Program-made: the position numbers and the translations under genes
Assembly (NCBI RefSeq): GCF_030867095.1
Contig: NC_081824.1
Span: forward strand, 122,458,162-122,522,161
Length of the DNA: 64,000 bases
From: Alligator mississippiensis
Lineage: Eukaryota > Chordata > Crocodylia > Alligatoridae
Reading direction: 5' to 3'
The notes under the pieces: model-generated
The model's input: the letters and a program-made list of their open reading frames with translations, nothing else
Told to the model about the DNA's origin: nothing
Database searches by the model: none
In this document: piece by piece, positions 1 to 11,294 of the stretch
Layout of the letters: each line of letters opens with the position of its first letter
Position numbering within the stretch: the stretch's first letter is position 1

Positions 1-130
1 CCAGGCTTATCTTAAACCAGTTTCAGCTATTTTGAATCTGGTTTATGTGCACCAGGCTTCTGTTGTGTTACAGGTTTAAACCCGTTTCTGATCACTTAAA
101 CCAGTTTATGTGTACCTTCTGTCCCTAGCC
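1..130. repeat. Inverted AAACCAGTTT-type repeat at window edge
   Basis: The motif AAACCAGTTT and its inverted or degenerate forms (CTGGTTTA, GGTTTAAACC) recur four times within about 110 bp. The central GGTTTAAACC is itself palindromic. This looks like the end of an interspersed element cut by the window edge. No coding potential is seen and the family is unknown. Confidence 0.35.
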
Positions 131-784
131 CAAAGGACAGTCACTATGCTTCCATGTTGTTATTTATTCTGTATACCCCAACCATACTTTAAAAAGGGCC
201 AACCAAGATCAGGGCTTATGACCATGCTGAAACCTTGCTGCTCAAGCAACAGAGCCAGTTAAGCATAGATCTCCAGGTACAACTCAGCCTAATTCTTTTT
301 TCCACTGCTGCTTATTATACTATATCCCCAGCGTGGCAGGACACTTGGTGTGCTTGCCACTTTAAGAGGTGAGACAGCCTGCTGAGCCACCATAAGGTAG
401 GTGTCAGGGCTAATTGTGGAATTAGCTAACCCAGGGGGCTGGCAGGTGAGTCTAGACCTGATCAAGGGAGTCACATGATTGAAAGAGGGCTGGCAGTAAC
501 GTCTTGGGAGCTGGTGAAGGAACATTATCCAGCAGGAAGTCTGCCATAAGGATAATAATATCTGGAGGTTTGGGTAGGAACTAAGGGGATGGAGGAGGTT
601 TCTGGGGCCCCAGTGGTTCCTGAAGGCCTGAAGACTGGTCCTGGGTAAGATCTGAAACTGCACCCTACTGGGGCTGATTAGTGTGATGAGTCTGCCTATG
701 GCAGGGCAGCCTTCATGAAATGCCACACATGGGCCACTTCAGCAAAAGGCAAGGATGGAGTGCTGGAGAGCCTCAGCTCCCACT
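131..784. other. No gene recognised
   Basis: No exon-like open frame or RNA gene is recognisable. The stretch becomes G- and purine-rich toward its right end. It could be part of an LTR or DNA element, but no terminal repeats are visible. Confidence 0.5.
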
Positions 785-1145
785 GTCTTGTGGGTTACCC
801 CATGGAGGGGGAGTGGGTTACCCCATGAAGAGGGAAGGCCTGGATAGTGAAGCCCAGTGAGGGGCCCAAGGCATACAGTGATGCCTAATGATCATAGTGG
901 GACCAGAAGGCTCTAGTGGCCCAGGGAGGGGCTGGGAATAGAGTGCAGGACCAGACAGGTCCAAGGGTCTGGAGAGCAGCCAGGAAAGTGGAGAGCTAAT
1001 AGCGTCCAGAATGAGGGACTGAAAGCAGCTGGCAGCCCAGAGAGGGGCTGGGAGGGAGACCAAGGAGCTTGGTAGCCCAGGAAGGGGCTGTGCAGAGAGA
1101 CGGAGAGATCTGAGGTTCCAGAGTGGGGTTGAGAGAGGCTGAGGT
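785..1145. repeat. G-rich degenerate tandem repeat block
   Basis: A 14-bp word, TGGGTTACCCCATG, is repeated at 791-804 and 814-827 (period 23). Loosely spaced copies of a GCCCAG..AGGGGCTG unit then recur near 920, 1035 and 1077. The pattern is a degenerate minisatellite, perhaps inside an LTR-type element. Open frames here come from the low-complexity composition and are not credible genes. Confidence 0.5.
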
Positions 1146-3183
1146 GGTCAGAAGGCCCAGAAAAGAGCTGCATCAGAAACTGGTATGATATCAGTAAGGA
1201 TGCCATCTGTGAGGCATGAGATATGGTGTAGGAAAGGTATGAAGCCATGTAATTGGCCCAAAGGGCCAGGATCACAATTCAGGTGGTCATTGTAATAAGA
1301 CCAGGATAGCCTCCTGCACTCTGTATAACAACTAACACCAAGGCATGATGGGTGAGAGCTGGGAAGAGTGCCCATAAAGTAGCATATCTCAAAAAAAAAA
1401 ATAATGGGTACCCTGTGACACCCGAGACAATACTTATTTTCCTGTCCTAGAAGCAGTAGTGCATAATTTGCAAGTGGTCCTAGACAATGCCATCCTCTGG
1501 CCTTGGCTGGATGAGCAGCGCAGGGGCAGTCCATGAACAGGATCAGGCCCATGGATACAATCCCTCCACACACACACCCATCCCCCATGCCAGATCCAGG
1601 ACTGCATCACAAATGGCACCTGTTTCAGCCAATCCAGGACCCATGCTGCATGCCTTCAGTATAAGGGCATCTGTCATTCTGAAGAGCCATGTAACAACAC
1701 ATGGCCAAGAGCATGCAACTCAGACCCAGGGGCAGTACCAGGGACTGGATTATAAGGCTCCCCAGGCTGGAGCTTTGACAACCCTGCTGTATGTCATCAT
1801 CCTCAGGCATGTTGGTGTCAGAAGTGCAGTGCTGGTAGCACATCTCAAGAAGGCACCTTTCCAGAGCTTTGTCATAAGCTGGAAGAGGACACAAAGCATG
1901 CCCAGGTAAACCATGATACTCTACCTCAATCAGGACAGGGACAGCACTTCCCTTTGCTGCTTGGCCAGGGACTCAAGACAAAGAGACAGTAGGCATGCAT
2001 TCCAGGTCCCTATCGCCAGGGTGACAGTGCTAGTTCTGTGACTGATAAGCCCTCACAATAGTGGACATACTGACCAGGGCCACAATGGCAGCAAGCACCC
2101 AGCAGAAGCTGATGGGGCAGAAAACCAATGTTTTTTTTCCTCTGCACTTAGAAGTTTTAAAAATTATCCGGAATCAAGACCAAAAGGCATACTGGGAGCT
2201 CTGCCCTCCTGCCTCCCAGCTGTAGAGTGCCCCCTCCCCCAACAGCATGGACCCATGGCCATTTTAAAGCACTCCAATGGAAGCACTGTAAACCACTTCA
2301 GCCTGAATATGTGCGTGCTCCTTAAATGTTCCAAATATGAAGTGCTTTGTATTGGAGCAGAATTTCATGCACATCCAAAGAATATTTGCTCTTACCCCAA
2401 ATCACAACAAAGCAACTGGTGCAATGAGAGATGTTTGCTGGAACCAGAGAAATAGGAGGAGTAGAACAATTTGGTTGAGATGCAGGAGATCAAGGCACCT
2501 TTGAAGAGCATATTAAGGGAGGCATGGTGAAGTTCTCAAAACCAAAAGAAAACACTGAAGGTAAATAAAATGTTCTATGAGTAAATAAGCAGATATTGTG
2601 AGCCGGTATGCTATAGAAGCAGGAAGGCAAGGGTGAAAAATTTGCCCTAAGAAGCACGGATCCTGGAGAGGGACATAATCTCAAATCCCTAAGAGAGGAA
2701 TAAGATAATTTATGGAGAGCATGTGCAGTATTTCCAGTGCCAAAATCCTACTGCAATTAGTAGAACGGAGGAAAAACAGAGATAGTGAAAATGTGTCTAT
2801 CCTGGAAAGGAAATTATGTCATCAAATTGAGCAGTATGCTATAAATCACAGTCTACAGAAAGACAAGTTTTTCAAGGCACTTGATGAAAGTTGAGTACTG
2901 TTGGAAATGAGGACTGTAGTTCAACAGTTTAAAGTGTCTCTCAAAAGGCTGTGATGTTTCACAGAGACATTGAGACTATCTGATGATGGGGTTAAAGAAC
3001 TAAGTGAAGAGAGAATTAAATTATAAAGTCTCCAAACACACGCCTTTCTTAAATGAATGACCAAAATAAAAATGCAATTAAAAATAGATCTGTGTATAAT
3101 GAGGACTTTCAAAGAGGCAGAACCTGTTATGAAAGCAAAAAAAAAATGGTTCAGAGATAAAGGCCTCATTGAAAATACTCAGA
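1146..3183. other. No gene recognised
   Basis: The longest frame (1487-1909, plus strand, 140 codons) overlaps equally long frames on the other strand and shows no domain or splice context, so I do not call it a gene. The rest is mixed-composition intergenic sequence with short A and T runs. Confidence 0.5.
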
Positions 3184-4389
3184 GTGTGTATCTACTCTAC
3201 ATGTACATTAGATCTAGGAGCAATTTACTTGTGAACTATTTGCAAGTAAACTACTTGCGAGTCAGCACTCCCAGGCAGGCATCTCCACATGCAGGGAAGT
3301 GGAGGCAGATTTGCTGCAAATGGCAGCAAACTGATCCCACTTCCTGGGACCCTGAAATGGGCCTCTGCCACCACCAAGGGGAACTCTAGGCTCCCCCTGG
3401 GTCCTAGCCCATGGGCTGGCAGGGAGGACCAGGCCAAGAGACAACTGACGTTGCACCCTGCCCCCAGGGGGCTGCCTGCTGCCAGGGTAGGGACAATATC
3501 CTCCTGCCCTGAAGCAGGGATCTCCTGGCCCTGGCTCCCTGATTGAGGGCAGGAAACTTGGAAAGATCTGGAGGGGAGGGACAGGTTACAGCCCCCTTCC
3601 CTAATCTGCCAGTGGGGCAGCTAGCAGCGAGCTAGCTGCCCCATCCTTGGATCAGGGCAGGGGGCTGGGAGCAATGTCCCACCCCTGCAGCTTCTTCCAA
3701 GCCCTGTGCCTTGATCACCCAATTGGGGCACAGGGCTGGGACCTGCCCCTGACTGAGACCATTTCCATTCCCCTCCTATTCCCCCATCCCCATCCCCTAC
3801 TCAGGCAGAGCCTGGGGAGCTTGTTTCCCATTTGGCTCCATGAGCACAGAGCTGGGTGCGGAACAGGATCCTGTTCCCTGCTTAGCTCCATGAGTACAGA
3901 GCTGGGTGGGAAACAAGCAACCCCACCCCCACCAGGAGGAAGCTCCCAGTGCCAGCTCCATGACCATGGGGCCAATACTGGGAGATCCTTATCTCCCAGG
4001 CTAAGCTCTGTAATCATGGGGCTCAGGCTGGTAGATAAGGATCTCCCAGACCCACACCTCTCCCTGATCTTGATCTCTCGGAGGGGTGGGGGCTTGGAGC
4101 TCCCTGCTGCCAGGGCATGGGAACAGAGCCTGCCCTAGCAAGAGGCAGCTCCTGGGGACAGGGAACAATCTCCCGTCCCCTGGTGGCTGGCTGACTGGGA
4201 GCAGATTTGTTCCTGGTCAGGTGTCTACACAAGCACTACTGCACAATTAGTAATCACAAGTAAATTTGCTACTTGCATTTGCAGGTAGCAAATTTACTCA
4301 CGATTAGCAAAGTTTACTGAGAAGTAAGTATGTGTATGTGTAGACACACATGCTTACTTCACAGTAAAGCGACTTGTGTAGATGCACCC
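3184..4389. mobile_element. Non-autonomous TIR DNA element, ~1.2 kb (family A)
   Basis: The right end reads GTGTAGATGCACCC, and the left end carries a degraded inverted match (GTGTGTATCTACTC). The subterminal 170 bp (about 4220-4389) and part of the G+C-rich interior match 32930-33184 closely; both contain CAGGGAACAATCTCC followed by a GGTGTCTACA..AAGCAC stretch. No transposase frame exists, so it must be mobilised in trans. The ends resemble short mariner-type elements of crocodilian genomes, but the superfamily is inferred. CAGAG occurs just outside both ends and may be a target duplication. Confidence 0.65.
3831..4060. repeat. Degenerate minisatellite inside family A element
   Basis: The unit GCTCCATGAGYACAGAGCTG occurs at about 3836 and 3885. 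Diverged relatives (GCTCCATGACCATGGGG, GCTCTGTAATCATGGGG) follow near 3955 and 4003. Spacing is 45-70 bp. It supplies much of the high G+C of the element interior. Confidence 0.55.
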
Positions 4390-4589
4390 AGAGAGTAACA
4401 TATTTAGAGGTTCAATATTTGCAGGAACAATGGAGAAGCAATATTGAAACCTATATGCTAAGGCAGGTGAAGATGAAAGAAAGAGCTTTTAAAACAAAGG
4501 GAAGAAAGACTAAGCAAAGAAGAATATTTCAACAACAGATCCCTAAACTGAAGAGGAGGGAGGGTGGCTGATGGCATACAATGCCTAAG

Positions 4590-4856
4590 ATCAGCTGAAG
4601 AAGCTGTAATTACAGGGCATTGGAGCAGACTCAGTAAATCAACTCTGCTGGAGTATGGTAATTACCACACTCCAGCAGCCTCCAACGTCATGTGTATCAG
4701 CAAGCATGCACTTCAAAATGGTAGCAGGGATGCTTTAACTAAAGCTTGTTCAACAGACACACTGTGCAGTAATGTATTAGCATGTGTTTTGCTCAGCACG
4801 CTACTGAGCAATGTTATTAAACTACTGTGCAGTTAGCATCTTGTGTAGATGCACCC
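4590..4856. mobile_element. Short TIR DNA element with internal palindrome
   Basis: The right end is GTGTAGATGCACCC (4843-4856). The left half carries TTGGAGCAGACTCA, which recurs at 28330, and a 34-bp near-perfect palindrome at 4645-4678 with one mismatch, centred on GGTAATTACC. Related, more decayed versions of the palindrome lie near 8515 and 28350. No protein is encoded. Confidence 0.55.
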
Positions 4857-5764
4857 TTAATGTATTTTCAGAAAGTAAACCAAAAATCTGATCCATAGAG
4901 TGCCCCTTATTGGGTAAGATTGTTACATTTATATGGCAATTTAGTCTTTTCCATCTAAAATTAGCAAAAACACTAAATCACAGTTCTTGCCTACATAGAA
5001 CTAGACAGAGGCTACTAAATAATATTGCACAGTCCAAACATTTAGCAGTTGACTTAATGTGACTGAGCTGACTGGTATTCAGGCTTCAAAGAAGTGCCTG
5101 TCATGTCCAACTGAGGATTTACTCTTTATTAGTGTTATTCGCAGCAGCTATTCCTATCCTAGTATTGAGTACAGATTAGCTACAAATGCAGATAAAAGTA
5201 AACCATGTTCAGTACCTCTTCAATATGTTTCTGAAATTGTTGTTGACACATGCAGAAAAAACATGTTCTCACAGATTCAGCTACATATATTGTCAAAAAA
5301 AAATAGATTTATTAATAAAAGCCCTAGAGGTGAATGTTTGATACTCTATTACTACATACGAGGGAAAGAAATGTCAGAAAGTAATTCTTAATAAACTAAA
5401 AATTGAAAGGATGTTTTAAAGAGCTTCTTTGATCATTGAAAGTTGTAATAACTTTTATGTTCCTCCCGAACCATTTTTTTTTAAATTGCATTTATTATTA
5501 AAATAATTTCTTCAAGACCGTAAAGAGAATGAGTATGTTAGGATTAATCCATAAAAATAAACAATTTTCTAATCATCCTGGGGCACAAACTTCATCCTCT
5601 TGTTTATTATTGCCAAAAAAGAAAATGTAATTATACTCATGGGTATAATTAAAGATATCAGGGGTGAGAGGATAGAGTGGAAGTGCATGTTTGTTGGATG
5701 CATTTAATAACTAAACATGTCCCTTTAAGCTTTTGATTGTAAATTCTAGAAAGTTCTGAATATT
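4857..5764. other. A/T-rich intergenic sequence
   Basis: No gene, RNA or terminal repeat structure is recognised. Short homopolymer runs are present near 5470. Confidence 0.5.
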
Positions 5765-6920
5765 TTTTTTTTCAAGAAATAAGAACAGTGAGATAAGAAT
5801 AATTTGGCTTTACAAAAGCAAACTTGAACAAAATTCAGAAAACTGATAAGCAGAATGCCATGGAATCAAGCCTAAGGAGAAAGCGGTCCAGGGCAGTTTA
5901 TTGTCTATAGAAAGATAATGTCTAAGGACACAGAAGCATGCTATCCTGATACAGTAGACCCATAGGAACTGCACCAAGAGATCTGCTTGACTAAGTAATA
6001 ATCTCTTCATTGACTAAAAGAGAATCTTACAAAACGTGGGAATATGACCATATTACTAAGGATCAGCAAAACTGCATAGTATGAGCATGTTGTAAGAAAG
6101 TTAGAAAGCTGAAATATAAATTGAGACAAAGCTAATAAAAAAGTATGCAAAAGGCAACAAAGCAATATTCTATAAGTATGATAGAAGCAAGATGATTTCT
6201 CAATGAGTTGGGGGGGTGCTAATATTGAATGATATGGAACAGGATGAAGGGTTAATGCTTTTTACTTCAGTCTTCACAAAAAAGTCAGGTCAGCTGTCAG
6301 AGGATAAAAACAGTTAGCAGGAAAGACAAGGGGGTAGATAATCATTAAGACTGCCTATACACATGCTCAGGGGTGTGGGGGGGAGCAGTTTAATTAAAGT
6401 GGCTGTCCAGGAATCACAGCCTTAGAGAAAGGAAATGACTGGTTGGAGATTATTTAGATAAGCTGGATATTTTCAAAATCATCAGGTTCTGATGAGATTC
6501 ATTTTTGAATATTCAAGGAAAGCTAAACTTCAAGGATGGCTAAAATAATAATTGCAGACCTAATTACTATTATGTTTGAGAGCTTGTGAAGGTAGGTGAA
6601 GTCTGTAACATTGGAAAGGGGCAAATATAGTGCCCACATTTAAAAATGGAAAAAATGATAAGTTTCCGCTGAATGCCAATGTGAACTTTTAAAGAGCAAG
6701 TTAGGCCTAACCAACTTGATTTCACTGGCCATGTCTATATGTATGCTTTACTGTGGAGTAAACTAAACTAATTAGCTTGAGAGTAAAGCATCACCACCTA
6801 CACGTGCAATGATATTAGGCCCCAGTAAACTAATTAACTGCAATTAAATGGGTGCTGGATTCAATGATCTTCCGAGGTCCCTTCCAGCCCTAATGTCTAT
6901 GAAATCTGTCTATGAAATAA
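5765..6920 (+). mobile_element. CR1-type LINE relic, sense, heavily decayed
   Basis: Decayed CR1 coding words are readable in order. A linker matching the segment between endonuclease and RT lies at about 6030-6200. The start of the RT domain (an ALNAFFxSVFTKK-like segment) is near 6250-6290, and RT segments resembling FKSSGPDEIHP and WKRANIVPxFK follow at 6470-6650. A CR1 3' end (AGGTCCCTTCCAGCCCTAA, then TCTATGAAA) sits at 6869-6915. Everything between RT motif 2 and the 3' UTR is missing, and stops and frameshifts are frequent. A short DNA element (6727-6850) interrupts it. Inactive. Confidence 0.65.
6727..6850. mobile_element. Short TIR DNA element inserted in CR1
   Basis: It starts CACTGGCCATGTCTATATG, close to the left ends at 10889 and 57008, and contains the TTTACTG..AGTAAA words typical of the window's DNA elements. 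The right boundary is unclear. Confidence 0.45.
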
Positions 6921-7247
6921 ATGCACATGTATGCTGACCACAGACAAATTGTACCCAGTCAGCCTAGGCAGCAGGGAGCCAGACTCCTACCAACTGTCTA
7001 GCCATAGGGCTCTGCACTTTCAGCACCCTCGTGCCCCAGCCAGTCTTGACACTGTCTGACTCTACCACCCGGAGCTTGGCGCAGAGCAGAGCAGGAGCGG
7101 CCCTGGCATAAACTGCTTGGCCCCAACTCGAATAGCTGCTGTCCCAGTTGCATGTGTAGATGTTGTGCCTGGGAATAGGTTTTCCAGTTTAAACTGTTCT
7201 GGAGTTTATTGCTTCTCATTACTTGCATGTGTAGATGCACCCACTCT
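6921..7247. mobile_element. TIR DNA element fragment (family B)
   Basis: The right end is GTGTAGATGCACCC (about 7230-7243). The interior CTCTGCACTTTCAGCACCCT..GTGCCCCAGCCAG matches 34684-34724 in the element at 34.4 kb. The left end is degraded. No coding capacity. Confidence 0.5.
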
Positions 7248-8449
7248 ACAGCAAAGTGATGGGGATGAAAAGAGAAATGGATGCAACATACCTCAATTTT
7301 CATAAGGGTTTGAACACCTTCTTACACTATTTTCTTTTTAATATAATTATGGTAATGTAATAAAATTATAGTAAACAGGGAGCCCCTACCCTTCTTACTA
7401 GGAAGTGGGGAATGTAGCCAAGGCACAACCTTCTATGATTAAGACTAGCTGAAAATATACAGAGAAAAATCTATTTCATTTGGACAAATTCTCGCAGTGG
7501 GAAATGCACTGAAAATATAGCAGTTATGAGACTGTAACAAGCTCTGACAGTTATACTCATAGGAAGAAAAAAAACCCCACAAGACCAGTAGCTGAGATGA
7601 CATATCCAAAGCAAGACATCTCATTCCTGAACAAACACCCAAAGAAAAAATCATGCAATTATTTCCTATTTCTGATTCTGCTTCTTTCCAGAATTTAGTA
7701 TGGAGTTGCAAATTAAAGACGCTTCTTTTCTGAAGTTTAAAGGAAAAACATGTCATCAAAAGGTTACTTATACTATACCTTACTGTAGTAGCTGAGGTGC
7801 CAGGGGTTGCTGTAATGCCCCACAGTTGTTGCTTCAGTCCTGCCTGGCTTTTGCCCTCACCTCCCAGGTTCCCACCTTGGTTTCTTTCCTGCCACATCTT
7901 TGTTGTAAAACTTGATGAAGGGAGGCTGCCATCAGAGGTTGGTGCTTAAGGTGCTCGCTTTCTATCACTGTACCAGTTCCTTGTGTCCTATTTGCTTTAC
8001 AGGCTAAATTTGTTGCCTCTTTCCACTCCTACAGCCATGCCATGCCTTGCAGATATTACTCTGAACATCGTTCTGCCCCTTGTAGAAAATTCAGCCCTCT
8101 TGGCTTTAGCCTCCCTTTCCTCTGGCTGCAGGCTTCCAGCCCTGGTCCGCTGATTTCTGCCCAGCTCCCTTGATCTCAGCCCTGTTGATTCTCTTATGTC
8201 TCTGTGCCTCTGGCCCCTGTCTCTCTCACTTTGAGCCAGCCCTTAGTCCTCAATTCATTGACCCAGGCTAGGCTGCCTAATGCTGAGTGCCCTGCCAGGC
8301 ACCCTTCCAGGGCCTCCAGATCTTTCCCATAGCTACAATCTGGTCCTTCAGTATACAGTTTAAATTACAAAATAAATACCAAACACTATTTCCAACTAAA
8401 AGCCTACCCAGCTCTGGGTTGTTGCCTCACTCAAGCCATCAGCTCTTAG
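7248..8449. other. No gene recognised; CT-rich tract at 8000-8260
   Basis: Mixed sequence. Between about 8000 and 8260 it is a degenerate CT-rich tract of CTCTG/CCCTG words, similar in style to 17890-18200 and 54150-54330. No protein domain is seen in any frame. Confidence 0.45.
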
Positions 8450-8710
8450 GGCCAATATACAAGTGCAAGAAGCCTGCTCTAACTGGTCTGTAATTCCAGA
8501 CTTGATTAATCAAGTCTGCTGGAGAGTGGAAATTAATGCACTCCAGCAGCCTCCAGCGTCACATGTATCACCATCCCCATGCTGAAAAATGGTGGCAGCC
8601 AGGGTACTTTAAACTAAAGCTCACTCGATGATCTTTAGTTCAAGGAGCCCCACCATCATTTTTAGTGCAGGGATGCAGGAGCTTTTAATTAGCACCACTC
8701 TTGGAGCAAC
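8450..8710. mobile_element. DNA element relic related to 4.6 and 28.3 kb copies
   Basis: It shares AATCAAGTCTGCTGGAG, CTCCAGCAGCCTCCA and ACTAAAGCTC..TTTAGTTCAA words with the elements at 4590 and 28275. The AAAGCT and TTTAGTT words form an inner inverted repeat around 8622-8640. Ends are decayed. Confidence 0.45.
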
Positions 8711-9139
8711 ACCCCCTTTTTGGTACCCTGCCTTCCCTAGCCCTGTATAGGGTTTTCCCTGTAAATCAAGGGCCAGCCTGCCCTCCTGCAGCTGTGGTCC
8801 CATGCAGCCACCTGAGCCTGCTGTGTCTTCTTAAAGGGGCAGGAGCCTCCTTTCTCCTTGCCACAGTTCTCTCTCCTCCCTTCCCTTACTCCCAAGTAAC
8901 AGGGTCTGAGTCCCCTGTTACATCTACCCTGTTAGAGTGAGAGCTAAATAGGACATAATCCATTGTATTTAAACACCACAAAATGTGAGGAAATACTCCG
9001 TGTGTTCCACTGACAGGCGTTCCATATTGTATGGAAATCCATATTATGTTTAGCATTGTCAAATATTTCATATTGCCAAATATTCAATATTCAATTGCAC
9101 AGATATTGTAATTAAATCAAAATCCTATACCTCAAAAGT

Positions 9140-9290
9140 GATAACAGAACCAGAGGCATAACAAGCAGGTTTGGCCCCTGGGTGTCTGTGGCACTGGCTG
9201 GGCTAGTGACAGCAGGTGGGTCAGCATTGAGAGCAGTCTCCAATTTTGTGCCCCTTCAAAAATGAACACCCAGATCTGGTGCTCCAGTCA
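9140..9290. mobile_element. hAT-like element fragment
   Basis: Begins AGAGGCATAACAAGCAGG and ends in TTTTGTGCCCC..CACCC text. An inverted relative occupies 20590-20838 (TTACTAGTTACACCTCTGGG). No transposase is present. Superfamily is inferred from the CAGAGGCGTAACTA-like terminus. Confidence 0.35.
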
Positions 9291-10501
9291 CCCACCCCCC
9301 ATGGGAAAAAACCCTACTAAATGACATATAAATATAAGTTTACAAATCACTGCTATGGAGAGGTGACTTCCTCTTGAAATATTCTGTTACCACTGTAATT
9401 CTGAGCAACTAGCCATAATTTGATATCTTGTAGGCTGTTAATGAGTGGAAGTATATATTTCTTTGATGCAAGAATACATGTAAGAATACAGAAAATCCCA
9501 ATTTCACAGGAGGGATTAAACAATAGGAAACAATTTTCTTGCTCAGAGTCCCTCAAAATTGCTTCTTTCAGGCAGTACCCAACCTCTTGCCCTCTTACTA
9601 GGCTTCTTTCATGTCCACATATGGAGCTGGTTCAGGCATTATCTGGAACTTTCTCCTGGTCTTTGTGTGCTTCTTACAGACCTTAAGAGATAGAACAAGA
9701 CTTTACCATCTGTTACCCAACAGCCTATGGTCAAAAATAAGTATTATTATTTATACCCCTCATAGGCTGGAAGCATGTTTACATTCAATTAGTAGATAAA
9801 TCACATCCTTAATAAGATTTTTTAAATGACATATCAAAAGGCTTTTTAAAAAATTAAGAAAGCAAATATTATTTAAAATTATTCAAATATATAGTATGCA
9901 AAAATTCAATGCTGTGCCAGCAAAATACATCATGAATGTTTTACTTGTTGGTTTTGAATAGTATTTTACACATATAAGATCCACCAAGCATATCTGCTTT
10001 TATTTTTAATTATATTTTCCTAAAAGTGTTATTTTTAGAAATCACCAGTGAAAGAGATGGGCTTGAGTTTGGAAATGTCTTATGTAATAAATGAATTTTT
10101 CATATAGTTTAATTTGCAATGCTAACAGCATGTTAGAAATTTAAGCCTATACACATTTCCCTTAGGATGAAATTATGTTTTCTTTCTAAAAATAAAGTTT
10201 GTATTTGTAGTCTGAGTTTTGCTTTATATTCCATTTTTAATATGTTAGTTTTGGATATCCCAATATACTATTAGATTCCTTATTTCATAAAAAGAAATCT
10301 CCAATTGTATGTATTCTGTTTCCTTTTAGCAGTCTGTGAATTCATTTCTTGTAAAATTATCTCACATCCTAAGAAAATGTCTCCTCCACGTATACATTTT
10401 AGGGAGATGAAGATCTATTTTAACTTTATTAAACTTGAGAGAGAAATTAAACAAATGACACTGGGTTTTCTTTAATAAAGTAAGATTAAAAAAATGACAG
10501 T
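9291..10501. other. A/T-rich intergenic sequence
   Basis: No gene or RNA recognised. Long A/T-rich stretches, especially 9790-10350, lack repeat boundaries that I can define. Confidence 0.5.
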
Positions 10502-10769
10502 GGGTGCATCTATGTATGCAATTAATGTGACTAAATAAACTCTGGTGCAATTTGAGCCAGAGTAAACTAATCCTGATGTCACCATCTACATTTGTATTTC
10601 AGCACATAATTTACTCTGCTGCCAGATAGTTCCTCTGTCTGATGGAACTATCCTGTGCTGGAATAAATTAGTCTATTGTGCCCTAATTGTGGCACACTTG
10701 TATGCAGTGATGCTTTACTACGCAGTAAATTAGTCTACTGCACAGTAAAGTACATGTGTAGATGCACCC
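10502..10769. mobile_element. Complete 268-bp MITE with GGGTGCATCTA ends
   Basis: The left end GGGTGCATCTA and right end TAGATGCACCC form a clean terminal inverted repeat. Subterminal words (CACCATCTACAT, ATTAGTC, GCAGTAAA) match the longer 34.4-kb element, so this is an internally deleted version of family B. The trinucleotide AGT flanks both ends and may be part of a target duplication. No coding capacity. Confidence 0.65.
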
Positions 10770-10888
10770 AGTTTCATGTAGAAAAGAAAAAAGGAGAAAG
10801 AAATGTTGCACAGATAACTACATATATGTGACAAACTTTATCTGCACTGCTAACCTTTTAACTTCAAAATTGTACTGCAAATCTTAGT

Positions 10889-11025
10889 GGCCATGTCTAC
10901 ATGAGATGCTTACTGCACAGTAGCTCTTTAGTACTGAGCAGTAGTAATGAGCTACTGTGCAGTAAGCATCACTAGGCAACCATGATGGGACACTACTGTG
11001 CAGTAATGCTGGTTACTAGCCCAAC
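10889..11025. mobile_element. Left part of a TIR DNA element (57-kb type)
   Basis: Starts GTGGCCATGTCTACATGAGA and continues ACTGCACAGTAGCTC..TAATGAGCTACTGTGCAGTAAGCATCACTAGGCAACCATGA in overlapping words that match the reverse complement of the element ending at 57513. The right half is not contiguous: the old LINE relic begins shortly afterwards. A lone CTCATGTAGACA at 18236-18247 could be the displaced right terminus, but that is a weak inference. Confidence 0.45.
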
Positions 11026-11163
11026 TACTGATTCCATCTGGCCTCTATCTGGGCCTCCTGAACCTGGAGGAACAACTTGTCCATTTAGTGTCAACTGTGG
11101 CAACAGTCTCCAGGGCAGCCAATAGTTCTGATTAAAGTTTGCTTTGGTAAGCCTTTCTGTTTC

Positions 11164-11199
11164 CTCACTTCTCAGCCTTTTGGCGAAGACCAAGTGCAG
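11164..11199 (+). pseudogene. U2 snRNA 5'-end-derived segment
   Basis: Aligned by eye to nucleotides 1-36 of vertebrate U2 snRNA as I know it, 30 of 36 positions match without gaps. The match includes CTTCTC, GCCTTTTGGC and CAAGTG. The six differences fall at U2 positions 1, 4, 11, 22, 27 and 34, and two (4 and 11) are G-to-A. Similarity stops after about position 36, so this is not a U2 gene. It sits directly upstream of the Tx1-type ORF1 relic and looks like a retrotransposon head. Confidence 0.65.
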
Positions 11200-11294
11200 G
11201 TTGATCCAAGCTGAAGGGAAAAGGAGGGATCGACAGAGTGGCAGTAGTGACAGGAGCAGAGGGTATGAAAGCTCTACTCTTTTTAGACAGATAC

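Noticed and set aside
1487..1909. 140-codon plus-strand frame
   Set aside because: Equally long frames overlap on the minus strand; no domain, signal or splice context.
11164..11199. Functional U2 snRNA gene
   Set aside because: Similarity ends after about 36 nt; no Sm site or 3' half of U2.
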